In this document: in pieces, positions 8,346 to 17,653 of the stretch | Position numbering within the stretch: position 1 is the first letter of the stretch | Layout of the letters: each line of letters begins with the position of its first letter | Assembly: GCF_020329435.1 (NCBI RefSeq) | Contig: NZ_JAGKJK010000014.1 | Location: 62,001 to 126,000, forward strand | From: Bradyrhizobium hereditatis | Lineage (GTDB): Bacteria; Pseudomonadota; Alphaproteobacteria; Rhizobiales; Xanthobacteraceae | Length of the DNA: 64,000 nucleotides | Direction: 5' to 3' | Program-made: the position numbers and the translations under genes | The notes under the pieces: model-generated | Told to the model about the DNA's origin: nothing | Seen by the model: the letters and a program-made list of their open reading frames with translations, nothing else | The model's database searches: none

Positions 8346-8570
8346 GGCCCCCGGATCGGTGGCGGGATTAGGCGTGCGGGGGCCGCTCGGCCCGCGTGTC
8401 GGTAACTCCTGCGGCATCTCGCCCGGCAGCTCTTGCGGTTGTTGCGGCTGGCTTGGTTCACGTAATGGTGGTGGCGCTTCCGGGCGCGGATTGCCCGGAG
8501 GACTCTCCGGCGGCGGTTCGGTCGGCTGCCCCGGTGTCGCCGGCGGAATCTCCGGCGGTTGGTTCGGCAT
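8340..8570 (-). CDS. Small proline-rich hypothetical protein
   Basis: A 76-residue protein begins MPNQPPEIPPATPGQP and is rich in Pro, Glu and Gly throughout. It has no signal peptide and no hydrophobic segment, so it should be soluble or disordered. Support that it is real comes from an AGGAG ribosome binding site 5 bases before the ATG and from recollection of similar short Pro-rich proteins in other Bradyrhizobium genomes. It lies between the VOC gene and the OmpA-domain gene on the same strand. Function is unknown. Confidence 0.6.
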   Translation of the reverse strand: MPNQPPEIPPATPGQPTEPPPESPPGNPRPEAPPPLREPSQPQQPQELPGEMPQELPTRGPSGPRTPNPATDPGAG

Positions 8571-8655
8571 CACATCTCCTGAAGCTTTCAACTCCAGGGC
8601 CGACAACGCGCGAGGCGGGCGCGAGGTTCCCCCCGCACCCATCAAACGGAACCCG

Positions 8656-9042
8656 CTACGCCGGCCTATGGCAGACGGCTTCGATGTTGTGGCCGTCGGG
8701 ATCGAGCACGAAGGCGCCGTAATAGTTCGGGTGGTAATGCGCGCGGATACCCGGCGCGCCATTATCGCGTCCGCCGGCGGCGATGGCGGCCTTGTAGAAC
8801 GCGTCCACTGTGGCGCGGTCCTTTGCCACGATCGCGACATGCAACGGCTTGTCCAGCCCGCCTTCGCCGCCGATCCAGAAATCGGGCTTGCCATCGGCGC
8901 CGAAACCTGCGGCGGGCTCCTCACCGGGGCGATCCTGCTTGACCTCCATGATCAGGGCGTAATCGAGCGGCGCCAGCGCCTTCAGATAAAAGGCCTTGGA
9001 GCGTTCGTAGTCGGAAACCGGAAATCCGATATGATCGATCAT
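8656..9042 (-). CDS. VOC-family (glyoxalase-fold) protein
   Basis: The product is a 128-residue single-domain vicinal oxygen chelate protein. The start MIDHIGFPVSDYERSKAFY is the typical first beta-alpha unit, with a metal-ligand His near the N-terminus. The C-terminal block YGAFVLDPDGHNIEAVCH supplies the usual Glu ligand region. Such proteins include glyoxalases, dioxygenases and resistance proteins; the reaction cannot be assigned. The ATG at 9042 has GGAG 6 bases upstream. Confidence 0.85.
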   Translation of the reverse strand: MIDHIGFPVSDYERSKAFYLKALAPLDYALIMEVKQDRPGEEPAAGFGADGKPDFWIGGEGGLDKPLHVAIVAKDRATVDAFYKAAIAAGGRDNGAPGIRAHYHPNYYGAFVLDPDGHNIEAVCHRPA

Positions 9043-9082
9043 CAAACTCTCCCGCGGTTGAGACTGGATGAGCCAGGGAAAT

Positions 9083-9943
9083 TCAGCTTCGCGTCAAAAG
9101 CGTGTTGCTGCGGGTCCTGCCGGTCTCGACATAGCCGCGCGCGCGCATGTCGGCGATGCAGTCGGCCTGCCACTCGCCCTTCGATAGATGTTCGATCACG
9201 ACCGCGCGCGGCCACAATGCCTGCGGCGCTTCAGCGAAGAAGCCGGTCAACACGCGATCTTCAAAACCTTCGACGTCGATCTTGAGCGCGTCGACCTGCG
9301 AGACACCGGCTTCTTCGAGGATGCGCTGCAGCCGCAGCGACGGCACCTTGATCGCCCGTCCCGAGGCCTCGCCCGATACGATGTGGCTGGCACCGAGATT
9401 GTCGCCATCGGTTTCGATCAGTAGTTCGCCGTCAGCGGGACCGGCGGCGGCCGCGACCAGCCGCACCTGGCTGTAGCCGGAGGCTGTGCTATTAAACGCA
9501 AGCCGTGCATGAGTGACCGGATGCGGCTCGATCGCAATCACCTTGCCGCCGGCGCCGACGTGGCGCGCCAGCGCTAGCGCATAGGTGCCGACATTGGCGC
9601 CGACATCCACGAACACGCCGCCCGTCGCAACATGCGCGCGCAAAAAATCCAGCTCCTCGATGTTATAGGCCGGATTGAACAGCGCGCCGCGCTCGGTGGC
9701 GCTGGCCTGATGGTAGAAGCGGAACGAGGCGCCCTGATATTGCACATCGACCGGACCTCCGCGCAGCAGGTTTACCAGCCGCGAGAGCATCGGCCGAAAC
9801 GCCCCACGCTTCAGCCGCGAGCGGTGGGCCAGCGAGATGATCGCAGCCTGTGCGGCGTTGGGAGCGAACGCGCCGAACGGCGCGGGCGAAGGATCGTTGT
9901 CGGGTATCAAACTAGGGTCCTCGGCTAGAAGCGGCGCATGCAT
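9083..9943 (-). CDS. FkbM-family SAM-dependent methyltransferase
   Basis: The product is a 286-residue methyltransferase of the FkbM family, which usually O-methylates sugars or polyketides. The SAM-binding motif VFVDVGANVGTYALALA and the acidic AIEPHP follow a roughly 100-residue N-terminal region. The family signature DALKIDVEGFEDRVL is near the C-terminus. The substrate is unknown; rhizobial members often act on surface polysaccharides. The ATG at 9943 is used; a TTG eight codons upstream is possible and neither has a strong ribosome binding site. A 158-bp repeat element separates it from the ABC transporter gene. Confidence 0.85.
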   Translation of the reverse strand: MHAPLLAEDPSLIPDNDPSPAPFGAFAPNAAQAAIISLAHRSRLKRGAFRPMLSRLVNLLRGGPVDVQYQGASFRFYHQASATERGALFNPAYNIEELDFLRAHVATGGVFVDVGANVGTYALALARHVGAGGKVIAIEPHPVTHARLAFNSTASGYSQVRLVAAAAGPADGELLIETDGDNLGASHIVSGEASGRAIKVPSLRLQRILEEAGVSQVDALKIDVEGFEDRVLTGFFAEAPQALWPRAVVIEHLSKGEWQADCIADMRARGYVETGRTRSNTLLTRS

Positions 9944-10007
9944 ACCCGGTTTTGCACGCGACTCCAACGAGGCTCTGAGGGTGGTTTAGGCGGATCGTTC
10001 CCGTTGG

Positions 10008-10165
10008 CTGTCATACCCCGCCACCGGGTCGCGCGAATGCGCGCCCGATGACAGGCTCCTGCGAGGTATCCAGTACGCCGAGGCCTCTCGGTCAATCATT
10101 GCCGTCTCTGGGATACTGGATCGTCCGCCCCAGTGCGCAATTGCGCACAAGGCGGACGATGACAG
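10008..10165. repeat. 158-bp mosaic palindromic element (copy A1)
   Basis: The element is bounded by CTGTCAT and ATGACAG. It has a left hairpin with GGGTCGCGCGAATGCGCGCCC, an inner stem ATCCAGTA (from about 10069) pairing with TACTGGAT (to about 10121), and a right hairpin containing GTGCGCAATTGCGCAC. Both outer arms recur almost exactly at 45456-45613, with the same total length. The core ATCCAGTACGCCG...GGGATACTGGAT recurs at 47227-47327 and 52604-52706 with other arms. Confidence 0.85.
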
Positions 10166-10184
10166 TGAGCATGGCCGAGAAAAT

Positions 10185-12185
10185 CTACGCCGCCCCTCTC
10201 GCGACCTTGCGGGGGCGCAGCAAGCGGCCGAGCAGGCGCCGCTTGTCCTTGCGCGGGATCAGGTTAACGTCGCTGACGAGCTTGGCGCCGCCCTTCCGCC
10301 GTTCCAGCACGATCTTCCGACTATGGAACGCCTCCAGCTCGGCACGATGGGCGACGCTGATGATTGTGGCGTTGGGCAGTTCGTTGATCACCATTTCCAT
10401 CATCTTGTCCTGGCTCTCTTCGTCGAGCGCTGAAGTCGCCTCGTCCAGCACGACAATGTCGGGGTTGTGCAGCAGGAGGCGCGCAAAAGCCAGCCGCTGT
10501 TTTTCGCCGCCCGATAGAGTCTGGTCCCAAGGTCCCTCTTCTTCGATCTTCTCCTTCAGATGATCGAGCCCTACCTTGTGCAGGGCCTCGCAGATTTGCT
10601 CAGTGAGCCAGTCATCGGCAGCACCTGGATAGGTGATGGCACGCCGCAGAGTGCCTGACGGAATGTAGGGCTTTTGCGGCAGCATGAAGAGCCGGCGGTC
10701 GGGGTGAAAATTGACGCTACCGCCGCCCCATGGCCACAGCCCCGACAGCGCCCGGACCAGCGTACTCTTGCCGGTGCCGGAATCGCCGGCCACCAGCAAT
10801 CGCTCGCCTGGTTCGATCACGACTTCGGTCTCGCCGACAACTGCGGTGCCGTCGTCGAGCGTCACCGAAAGATCGTTGAGGCTCAGTATCGCGCCGCCTT
10901 TGGTCTCGCCGCGCTTGATGCGGCCGATGCCGTCGCCCCGCTCGGCGCGCTCGAGCCCGTCCAGCGACATCATCAGCGAGGCGATGCGGCGCGCGCAGGC
11001 GTTCCAGTCGGCCAGCCGCGGATAATTGTCGACCAGCCAGCCGAACGCGGCTTGCACGATGGTAAAGGCGGAAGCCGCCTGCATCACCTGCCCGAGCGTC
11101 ATGCTGCCGTCGAGGAATTTTGGCGCGCACAACAAGAGCGGGACGACCGGCGCGATCAGGCCGGATCCCTGCGACACCAGCGTCGTGCGCATATGCTGGC
11201 CCGCCATTCGCGCCCATTGCCGCAGCACTTTTGAAAAGGTCCTGTCGATGCCGTCGTGCTCTTCCTGCTCGCCGCCAAGCAGCGCGATGCTCTCGCCGTT
11301 CTCGCGCACGCGCGTCAGGACATAGCGATACTCGGCCTCGGCCTGGTTCCTGTCCTCCGATACCTGCACGAAGCTACGTCCGATCATCGTGATCGAGCCC
11401 GAGGCGATCGCGGCGTAAATGATCGCGGCGATCACGAGGAAGCCAGGAATGGTGATGGTCGAGCCGCCCAATGTCACTGTCAGCGCGCCGCCGATGGTCC
11501 AGAGCACGACAATGAAGGTGGCGGCCGAGAGGAATGCTGAGGTGACGCCTGCGACGAAATCTACCGGCGAGTCGGTCGCGATCCGCAAATCCTCGGCAAT
11601 GCGATATTCCGGATTTTGATGGTCGCCGCCGACCAGATTGAGCTGATAGTAACGGCCGCTGGCCAGCCAGCGCGAGATCACCGCGTTCGTCAACCACGCG
11701 CGCCAGCGGCGTTGAATGCCCATGCGGGCGAACACCTGCGCGACGCCGAGCAGCACGCTGCCGATCGCGAGCGGAAAGAACACGGCGGCGAGGTAATAAA
11801 CGGTCGGGGCATCGCGCTGCTCAATGGCATCGAAGATCGCGCGATTCCAGACATTGATGCCGTACTGAAAACCGATATGGCCGACGATCAGGACCAACAG
11901 CCCGATCGTAAACAGCCACGCCAAGCGATCGCCCTTGCGGCCCCAGTAGCCGCGCGCGCTGATCCAAAAGCGCGTCAGCAGATAATCCTTGCGCGCCTTC
12001 TCGGCCTCTTCCGGCGACATTTCTGGATCAGGCTCGATCACCTCCGGCGGCGGCGGCTCGACCTGTTCGTCGTTGTTGGCGACAACCTCGGCAAGCTCGG
12101 CTTTCTCCGCAGAAGCAAGCTCGGCTTTCTCCGCGGAATCCGGCTTGGTCGCGCGCGGATCAGATTCGCTGATTGCCCTGGCCAT
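10185..12185 (-). CDS. ABC transporter, fused permease-ATPase of SbmA/BacA-like type
   Basis: The product is a 666-residue half transporter with the permease first. Residues 70-360 hold the membrane domain of the SbmA/BacA (ABC_membrane_2) family, with segments near 88-110, 130-150, 210-260 and 340-355. The ATPase domain has Walker A GDSGTGKST (467-475), signature LSGGEKQR (557-564), Walker B IVVLDE (577-582) and switch H613. Relatives move peptides, vitamin B12 or fatty acyl chains; the substrate is not known. The N-terminus is acidic and carries a perfect 8-residue tandem duplication, SAEKAELA twice (residues 17-32). It lies 67 bp downstream of a hybrid sensor kinase on the same strand and may be co-transcribed with it. 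Confidence 0.9.
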   Translation of the reverse strand: MARAISESDPRATKPDSAEKAELASAEKAELAEVVANNDEQVEPPPPEVIEPDPEMSPEEAEKARKDYLLTRFWISARGYWGRKGDRLAWLFTIGLLVLIVGHIGFQYGINVWNRAIFDAIEQRDAPTVYYLAAVFFPLAIGSVLLGVAQVFARMGIQRRWRAWLTNAVISRWLASGRYYQLNLVGGDHQNPEYRIAEDLRIATDSPVDFVAGVTSAFLSAATFIVVLWTIGGALTVTLGGSTITIPGFLVIAAIIYAAIASGSITMIGRSFVQVSEDRNQAEAEYRYVLTRVRENGESIALLGGEQEEHDGIDRTFSKVLRQWARMAGQHMRTTLVSQGSGLIAPVVPLLLCAPKFLDGSMTLGQVMQAASAFTIVQAAFGWLVDNYPRLADWNACARRIASLMMSLDGLERAERGDGIGRIKRGETKGGAILSLNDLSVTLDDGTAVVGETEVVIEPGERLLVAGDSGTGKSTLVRALSGLWPWGGGSVNFHPDRRLFMLPQKPYIPSGTLRRAITYPGAADDWLTEQICEALHKVGLDHLKEKIEEEGPWDQTLSGGEKQRLAFARLLLHNPDIVVLDEATSALDEESQDKMMEMVINELPNATIISVAHRAELEAFHSRKIVLERRKGGAKLVSDVNLIPRKDKRRLLGRLLRPRKVARGAA

Positions 12186-12252
12186 GCCGTCACAACGGGA
12201 GGCAAATCAAAAGGTTCCTGTTGTTGCGGTGCCTGAGGCTAGCCACCGCGCG

Positions 12253-14385
12253 TCAGGATGACGCCGGCGTCGGCGCCTGCTCGAATTTCCGCCGGCTCGC
12301 TTGCTGCAGCACGCGGGAAAGCTGCTCGATCGAATAGGGCTTTTGCAGCAGTTCGAAGCCGTAGCTGCCATGTTCCGACAGCACATGGCTGTAGCCGCTG
12401 GTCAGCACGACCGGCAGATCGGGATGGATGCGACGAATTTCCTGGGCCAGCTCAAGCCCGCTCATCCCGGGCATCACGACATCGGTGAATACGGCATCGA
12501 AGCGGTCGGCGCCGATGGCGAGTTCTTCAAGCGCATGCGTGGCGCTGCCGACGAGGCAGGTAGCATAGCCGAGTTCGGCCAGCGCGTCGGTTGTGAATCG
12601 TCCGACCTCGGCATTGTCCTCGACCACGAGCACCGACACTCCGCTGCCGTCGATTGCCGGAGCATCGGCGGTCGGGATCTGTCGCGATTTGCCGCTGCCG
12701 GCGGTGCGCGGCAGATACAGCGTGAAAATGCTGCCTTTGCCTACTTCGCTGGTCACTGTCACTTCACCGCCGGATTGCTTGGCGAAACCGAACACCTGCG
12801 ATAGGCCGAGGCCGGTGCCGTGGCCGGCCGGCTTGGTCGTGAAGAAAGGTTCGAAGATGCGCTCGAGCTGATCCGCCGGAATGCCGCTGCCGGTGTCGGC
12901 GACCGACACCGCAACATAACCGTATGGATGTTGCGACAGCGGCGTCGCATTGGGCAGGCTGGCCGCCATTCCCACCGCGATCGTCAGCCGTCCGCGGCCG
13001 TCCATGGCGTCGCGCGCGTTCACGGCCATATTGATAATGGCGGTTTCGAACTGGCCGGCGTCGGCATTGACGAAGCACGGCTCTTCCGGCCCGAGGATGA
13101 CGATCTCGATGCGCGAACCGATCAGGGTGCGGATCATTTCGCTCAGCGTCTGCACACTGCGCCCGACGTCGAATATTTCCGGTTTCAAGGTCTGCCGCCG
13201 CGCGAAGGCCAATAGCTGCCCGGTCAGCTTGGCGGCGCGGGTCACGGTATCCGAGATCGCGTCGATGTAACGCAGCCGCCGCGGCTCCGGCAGGTCGGGA
13301 CGCTGCAGCAGGTCCACGGAAGCGCGAATCACCGTGAGCAGGTTATTAAAGTCATGTGCGACACCGCCGGTGAGCCGGCCGAGCGCCTCCAGCCGCTGGC
13401 CGTGCTTCAGCGCTTCCTCGGCCGCCTCCCGCTTCTCGGCCTCGAAATAAAGGTGGCGCGTCCGCCGCAAGGCGAGCCCCAGCAGGGCAAACAGCAGCGC
13501 GGTGGCCGGGGCGCCGAAGATCAGGTGCTGGCCCATGGTGGCCAGCCAGCGCCCGCGGATCGTCGAGGTCTCGAGACCGGCGCTGACATAGATCGGATAT
13601 TCGGCGAGGCGTTGATATCCGAGGCGCCGTTCGATGCCATCGACCGGCGATGTGACGGTGATGAGACCGGCCTTGGGACCGGCGGCAATCGCACCGTTGC
13701 GGTCGATGCGAATGTCGCGGTCGATGGCGGGGAAACGCGCCAGCATGGTGCCGTCTGCGCGGCCGACCGCAAAAAAGCTGCCGGGCTCACGACCGATCCG
13801 GGCATAGTAGTTTTCAAAATATTCCGGCAGCACCGAGGTCTGGATCACGCCCGTGAAGCCGCCGTCGTCGCTCGGCCGCCGTCTGCTGACACCGAAGAAC
13901 GGGGCGCCTTGATAGGGCGGCCGCGGCTTCAGCACTTCACCGATATAGGTGCCGATGTCGCCGGTGGCGTGGCTCCTGAAATAGTCCCGGTCGGCAAAAT
14001 CGATCCCAGGCGCGGGGACGACGATGCTGTTGACGAGCGCACGGCCTTTGACGTCGAAAATCCAGGCCGACTTCACCTGCGGCAGCGAGGCAACCAGCTG
14101 CTTGAGCCGCAGATGCAGCGTCTGCTCGCGGGCGACGATGTCGGCATCGGGGACGCCGCGGATGATCTCGGCGATCTCCGACAGGCTGCGGTCGATGGTC
14201 TCGAAGACCTTCAGCGCATGCTCGTGCGCCACATCCAGTGCGCGCTCGATCTCGCGGTCGGCGGTGTCGCGGATCGAGACCCAGGAGACAGCGGACGCAA
14301 ATACGAATAGCGCCAATGGAAGGGCCAGTGAGGCAACCATCATCCATTGCAGCAGTCTCAGCGAATTACGTTGCGCGATCTGCAC
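12253..14385 (-). CDS. Hybrid sensor histidine kinase with receiver domain
   Basis: The product has 710 residues. TM1 (about 13-35) and TM2 (about 288-306) enclose a 250-residue periplasmic sensor domain of dCache type. A short coiled linker leads to the HisKA domain with H344 in GGVAHDFNNLL, the N box with N457 (MAVNARDA), DTGSGI (497-502), FEPFFTTK and GTGLGL. A C-terminal receiver follows, with D589-590 acidic residues, phospho-acceptor D635 (FTDVVMPG) and K682. There is no output domain, so signal must pass to another regulator. The start is GTG at 14385, supported by GGAG 5 bases upstream. The signal is unknown. The ABC exporter gene follows closely. Confidence 0.92.
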   Translation of the reverse strand: MQIAQRNSLRLLQWMMVASLALPLALFVFASAVSWVSIRDTADREIERALDVAHEHALKVFETIDRSLSEIAEIIRGVPDADIVAREQTLHLRLKQLVASLPQVKSAWIFDVKGRALVNSIVVPAPGIDFADRDYFRSHATGDIGTYIGEVLKPRPPYQGAPFFGVSRRRPSDDGGFTGVIQTSVLPEYFENYYARIGREPGSFFAVGRADGTMLARFPAIDRDIRIDRNGAIAAGPKAGLITVTSPVDGIERRLGYQRLAEYPIYVSAGLETSTIRGRWLATMGQHLIFGAPATALLFALLGLALRRTRHLYFEAEKREAAEEALKHGQRLEALGRLTGGVAHDFNNLLTVIRASVDLLQRPDLPEPRRLRYIDAISDTVTRAAKLTGQLLAFARRQTLKPEIFDVGRSVQTLSEMIRTLIGSRIEIVILGPEEPCFVNADAGQFETAIINMAVNARDAMDGRGRLTIAVGMAASLPNATPLSQHPYGYVAVSVADTGSGIPADQLERIFEPFFTTKPAGHGTGLGLSQVFGFAKQSGGEVTVTSEVGKGSIFTLYLPRTAGSGKSRQIPTADAPAIDGSGVSVLVVEDNAEVGRFTTDALAELGYATCLVGSATHALEELAIGADRFDAVFTDVVMPGMSGLELAQEIRRIHPDLPVVLTSGYSHVLSEHGSYGFELLQKPYSIEQLSRVLQQASRRKFEQAPTPASS

Positions 14386-14552
14386 GCTCGCTCCGGCTCA
14401 TGCGCGAAGCTTAACGCAATCTTTTGTTGAGAACCAAGTGGGACCGATATGGAACCGAGATCGATGGCAATCGATTCAAATCGGGTTGTTTGCAGCGGCC
14501 GGCAGCCCGGACGAGCGCGAGCGATATCCGGCGATCGGCGTCCACAAAGACG

Positions 14553-14583
14553 TGGGTGCCCGGGACAAGCCCGGGCATGACGG
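14553..14583. repeat. Single hairpin arm of the GCCCGGGC repeat family
   Basis: TGCCCGGGACAAGCCCGGGCA followed by TGACGG matches one arm of the element at 29855-29942. Only one arm is present, so it looks like a solo or decayed copy. It lies 22 bp after the sdhB stop and could terminate the sdh transcript. The rest of the gap from 14386 to 14605 shows nothing recognisable. Confidence 0.6.
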
Positions 14584-14605
14584 ATGGAGGATATTCGCGG
14601 CTGGG

Positions 14606-15391
14606 CTAGATCTGCCGCTCGACCATCTTGAGCTTGAGCTCGGCGATGGCCTCCGAGGGGTTCAGACCCTTCGGGCAGGCCTTGGCGCAGTTCATGATGG
14701 TGTGGCAGCGGTAGAGGCGGAACGGATCTTCGAGATTGTCGAGCCGTTCGCCGGTGGCCTCGTCGCGGGAATCCTTCACCCAGCGCGTCGCCTGCAACAG
14801 CGCCGCCGGGCCTAGGAAGCGGTCGCTGTTCCACCAGTAGCTCGGGCAGGAGGTCGAGCAGCAGGCACAGAGAATGCATTCGTAGAGGCCGTCGAGCTTC
14901 TCGCGGTCCTCGTGGCTCTGCTTCCATTCCTTCTGCGGCGTCGGCGTAGTGGTCTTCAGCCACGGCTCGATCGAGGCATACTGCGCATAGAAGTTGGTGA
15001 GGTCAGGAACCAGGTCCTTGACGACTGGCTGGTGCGGCAGCGGGTTGACCTTGACCGCGCCCCCCGCGGCGACGTCATGCATCGACTTGGTACAGGCCAG
15101 CGTGTTCTGGCCGTCGATGTTCATGGCGCAGGAGCCGCAGACGCCTTCGCGGCAGGAACGGCGGAAGGTCAACGTCGGGTCGATGTGGTTCTTGATCCAG
15201 ATCAGGCCGTCCAGCACCATCGGCCCGCAATCGTTGATGTCGACGTAATAGGTATCGATGCTTGGGTTCTTGCCGTCATCCGGATTCCAACGATAGACCC
15301 GGAACTCGCGCGTTTCCGTCGCGCCGGCCGGCTTCGGCCAGGTCTTGCCGCCGGTGATCCTCGAGTTCTTGGGAAGTGTAAATTCAGCCAT
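14606..15391 (-). CDS. sdhB: Succinate dehydrogenase iron-sulfur subunit
   Basis: SdhB carries electrons from the FAD of SdhA to quinone in respiratory complex II at the inner membrane. It has 261 residues. The [2Fe-2S] ligands are C80, C85, C88 and C100 (CREGVCGSC). The [4Fe-4S] ligands are C172, C175, C178 and C239. The [3Fe-4S] ligands are C182, C229 and C235. All three clusters are complete. It is the last gene of the sdhC-D-A-B operon, starting 24 bp after the sdhA stop. Confidence 0.97.
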   Translation of the reverse strand: MAEFTLPKNSRITGGKTWPKPAGATETREFRVYRWNPDDGKNPSIDTYYVDINDCGPMVLDGLIWIKNHIDPTLTFRRSCREGVCGSCAMNIDGQNTLACTKSMHDVAAGGAVKVNPLPHQPVVKDLVPDLTNFYAQYASIEPWLKTTTPTPQKEWKQSHEDREKLDGLYECILCACCSTSCPSYWWNSDRFLGPAALLQATRWVKDSRDEATGERLDNLEDPFRLYRCHTIMNCAKACPKGLNPSEAIAELKLKMVERQI

Positions 15392-15415
15392 GCTTGCAAG
15401 CCTTCGCTGTCGTTC

Positions 15416-17257
15416 TCAGTAAACCCGCGCCTTCGGCGGGATGTACTGAACGTCATTCGTCATCGTGTAATTGTGCACCGGGCGATAATCGATCGTGGTC
15501 TTGCCGCGATCGTCGATCCAGGCCAGCGTGTGCTTCATCCAGTTCTTGTCATCGCGATCAGGGAAATCCTCGCGCGCATGGGCGCCACGGCTTTCGGTGC
15601 GGTTGGCGGCCGAATCCATCGTCACCACCGCCTGCGCGATCAAATTGTCGAACTCGAGCGTCTCGACCAGGTCGGAATTCCAGACCAGCGAGCGGTCTGA
15701 CGTCGCAACGTCGCCGATGCCACCATGCACCTTGTGGATCAGGTTCTTGCCTTCCTGCAAGAGGTCGCCGGTGCGGAAAACTGCGCAATTGCTCTGCATC
15801 ACGTGCTGCATGCCTTCGCGCAGCTTGGCGGTCGGCGTGCCGCCGGAGGCGTAACGGAAATGATCGAGCCGGCCAAGCGCCATGTCGGCGGAATCCTTCG
15901 GCAGCTCCGGCTGCTTGCCGTTCGCCGTCAGCTTTTCGGCGCAGCGCAGCGCGGCCGCGCGGCCGAACACGACGAGGTCGATCAGCGAGTTGGAGCCGAG
16001 GCGGTTGGCGCCGTGCACGGAGACGCAGGCCGCTTCGCCGATCGCCATCAGGCCGGGCACCACGAAATTGTCGTCGCCGTCCTTCTTGGTCAGGACTTCG
16101 GCGTGATAATTGGTGGCGATGCCGCCCATGTTGTAGTGCACGGTCGGCACGATCGGGATCGGCTCGCGGGTGACGTCGACATTGGCGAAGATCTTCGCCG
16201 ATTCGGAAATGCCCGGCAGGCGCTCGTTCAGCACCTTGGGATCGAGATGATCGAGGTGCAGGTAGATGTGATCCTTCTTCTTGCCGACGCCGCGGCCCTC
16301 GCGGATCTCGATCGTCATCGCGCGTGAGACCACGTCGCGCGAGGCGAGGTCCTTGGCGGAGGGCGCATAGCGCTCCATGAAACGCTCGCCCTCGGAATTG
16401 ACGAGATAGCCGCCTTCGCCGCGGGCGCCCTCGGTAACGAGGCAGCCGGAGCCGTAGATGCCGGTCGGATGGAATTGAATGAATTCCATGTCCTGCATCG
16501 GCAGGCCGGCGCGCAGCACCATGCCGCCGCCATCGCCGGTGCAGGTATGCGCGGAGGTGCAGGAGGCATAGGCGCGGCCATAGCCACCGGTAGCTAGAAT
16601 GGTGGTCTGGGCGCGGAAGCGATGCAGCGTGCCGTCGTCGAGCTTGAGCGCGATGACGCCGCGGCAGGCGCCCTGGTCGTCCATGATCAGGTCAATGGCG
16701 AAGAACTCGATGTAGAATTCGGCGGAGTGGCGCAGCGCCTGGCCGTACATCGTGTGCAGCATGGCGTGACCGGTGCGGTCGGCTGCGGCGCAGGTACGCT
16801 GCGCCTGGCTCTTGCCGAATTCCACGGTCATGCCGCCGAACGGACGCTGGTAGATCCTGCCGTCTTCGGTGCGCGAGAACGGCACGCCCCAATGCTCCAG
16901 CTCGTAGACGGCTTCCGGCGCGTTGCGCACCATGTACTCGATCGCGTCCTGGTCGCCGAGCCAGTCCGACCCCTTGACGGTGTCGTACATATGCCAGCGC
17001 CAGTCGTCCGGATGCATGTTGCCGAGCGAGGCCGAAATGCCGCCTTGCGCCGCGACCGTGTGCGAGCGGGTAGGGAACACTTTGGTGATGCACGCGGTGC
17101 GCAGGCCCGCTTCCGAACAGCCGACCACAGCGCGCAGGCCGGCGCCGCCGGCGCCGACGACCACGACGTCGTAGGTATGGTCCTCGATCGGATAGGCTTT
17201 TCCGTTCGTGGCCGGGCCACTGCCGTTAGTGGCCTTGCCGTTATCTTCAGCGGCCAT
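15416..17257 (-). CDS. sdhA: Succinate dehydrogenase flavoprotein subunit
   Basis: SdhA oxidises succinate to fumarate in the TCA cycle. It has 613 residues. The FAD dinucleotide motif is VVVGAGGAGLRA, with GAGGAG at 35-40. The His that binds FAD covalently is expected at H66 in RSHTVAAQGG. The substrate region HPTGIYGSG and TEGARGEGG, and a C-terminal motif NSLIDLVVFGRAAA, are intact. An N-terminal stretch rich in Gly, Asn and Lys (1-25) comes before the domain. It starts 3 bp after the sdhD stop. Confidence 0.97.
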   Translation of the reverse strand: MAAEDNGKATNGSGPATNGKAYPIEDHTYDVVVVGAGGAGLRAVVGCSEAGLRTACITKVFPTRSHTVAAQGGISASLGNMHPDDWRWHMYDTVKGSDWLGDQDAIEYMVRNAPEAVYELEHWGVPFSRTEDGRIYQRPFGGMTVEFGKSQAQRTCAAADRTGHAMLHTMYGQALRHSAEFYIEFFAIDLIMDDQGACRGVIALKLDDGTLHRFRAQTTILATGGYGRAYASCTSAHTCTGDGGGMVLRAGLPMQDMEFIQFHPTGIYGSGCLVTEGARGEGGYLVNSEGERFMERYAPSAKDLASRDVVSRAMTIEIREGRGVGKKKDHIYLHLDHLDPKVLNERLPGISESAKIFANVDVTREPIPIVPTVHYNMGGIATNYHAEVLTKKDGDDNFVVPGLMAIGEAACVSVHGANRLGSNSLIDLVVFGRAAALRCAEKLTANGKQPELPKDSADMALGRLDHFRYASGGTPTAKLREGMQHVMQSNCAVFRTGDLLQEGKNLIHKVHGGIGDVATSDRSLVWNSDLVETLEFDNLIAQAVVTMDSAANRTESRGAHAREDFPDRDDKNWMKHTLAWIDDRGKTTIDYRPVHNYTMTNDVQYIPPKARVY

Positions 17258-17260
17258 GGG

Positions 17261-17653
17261 CTATACTCCCGATGACAATTTGAGGATCGCGTAGATCGAC
17301 GACAACGCCACCGCGATGCAGAAGAAGTTATTGGCCATGACGCTGACGAGCTTCACCGTCTCGTTGTGCACATAGTCCTCGATCACGATCTGCATGCCGA
17401 TCTTCATGTGCCAGGCGCTGGCGATGATGAAGAGGACCAGGATGATCGCGATCGGAAGCGAGCCCAGGATCTGCGCGGCGCCGGCATGATTGCGGCCGAT
17501 CAGCATCAGCACGATCACGATGACGGGCACGATCAGAAGCGTCATTGCCACTGCCGTGAGACGCTGGCGCCAGAAATCGCTGGTACCGGAGTGCGATGAG
17601 CCGAGGTTACGGACGCGGCCGAGCGGGGTGCGCATTGAAGAAGGACGGCTCAT
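17261..17653 (-). CDS. sdhD: Succinate dehydrogenase membrane anchor subunit
   Basis: SdhD is a 130-residue protein with three membrane helices (about 32-52, 62-82 and 103-125) that, with SdhC, anchors complex II and binds heme b and quinone. H82 in SAWHMKIGMQIVIEDYVH is the likely heme ligand or quinone-site residue. The start overlaps the sdhC stop by 4 bases (ATGA), which implies translational coupling. Confidence 0.93.
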   Translation of the reverse strand: MSRPSSMRTPLGRVRNLGSSHSGTSDFWRQRLTAVAMTLLIVPVIVIVLMLIGRNHAGAAQILGSLPIAIILVLFIIASAWHMKIGMQIVIEDYVHNETVKLVSVMANNFFCIAVALSSIYAILKLSSGV

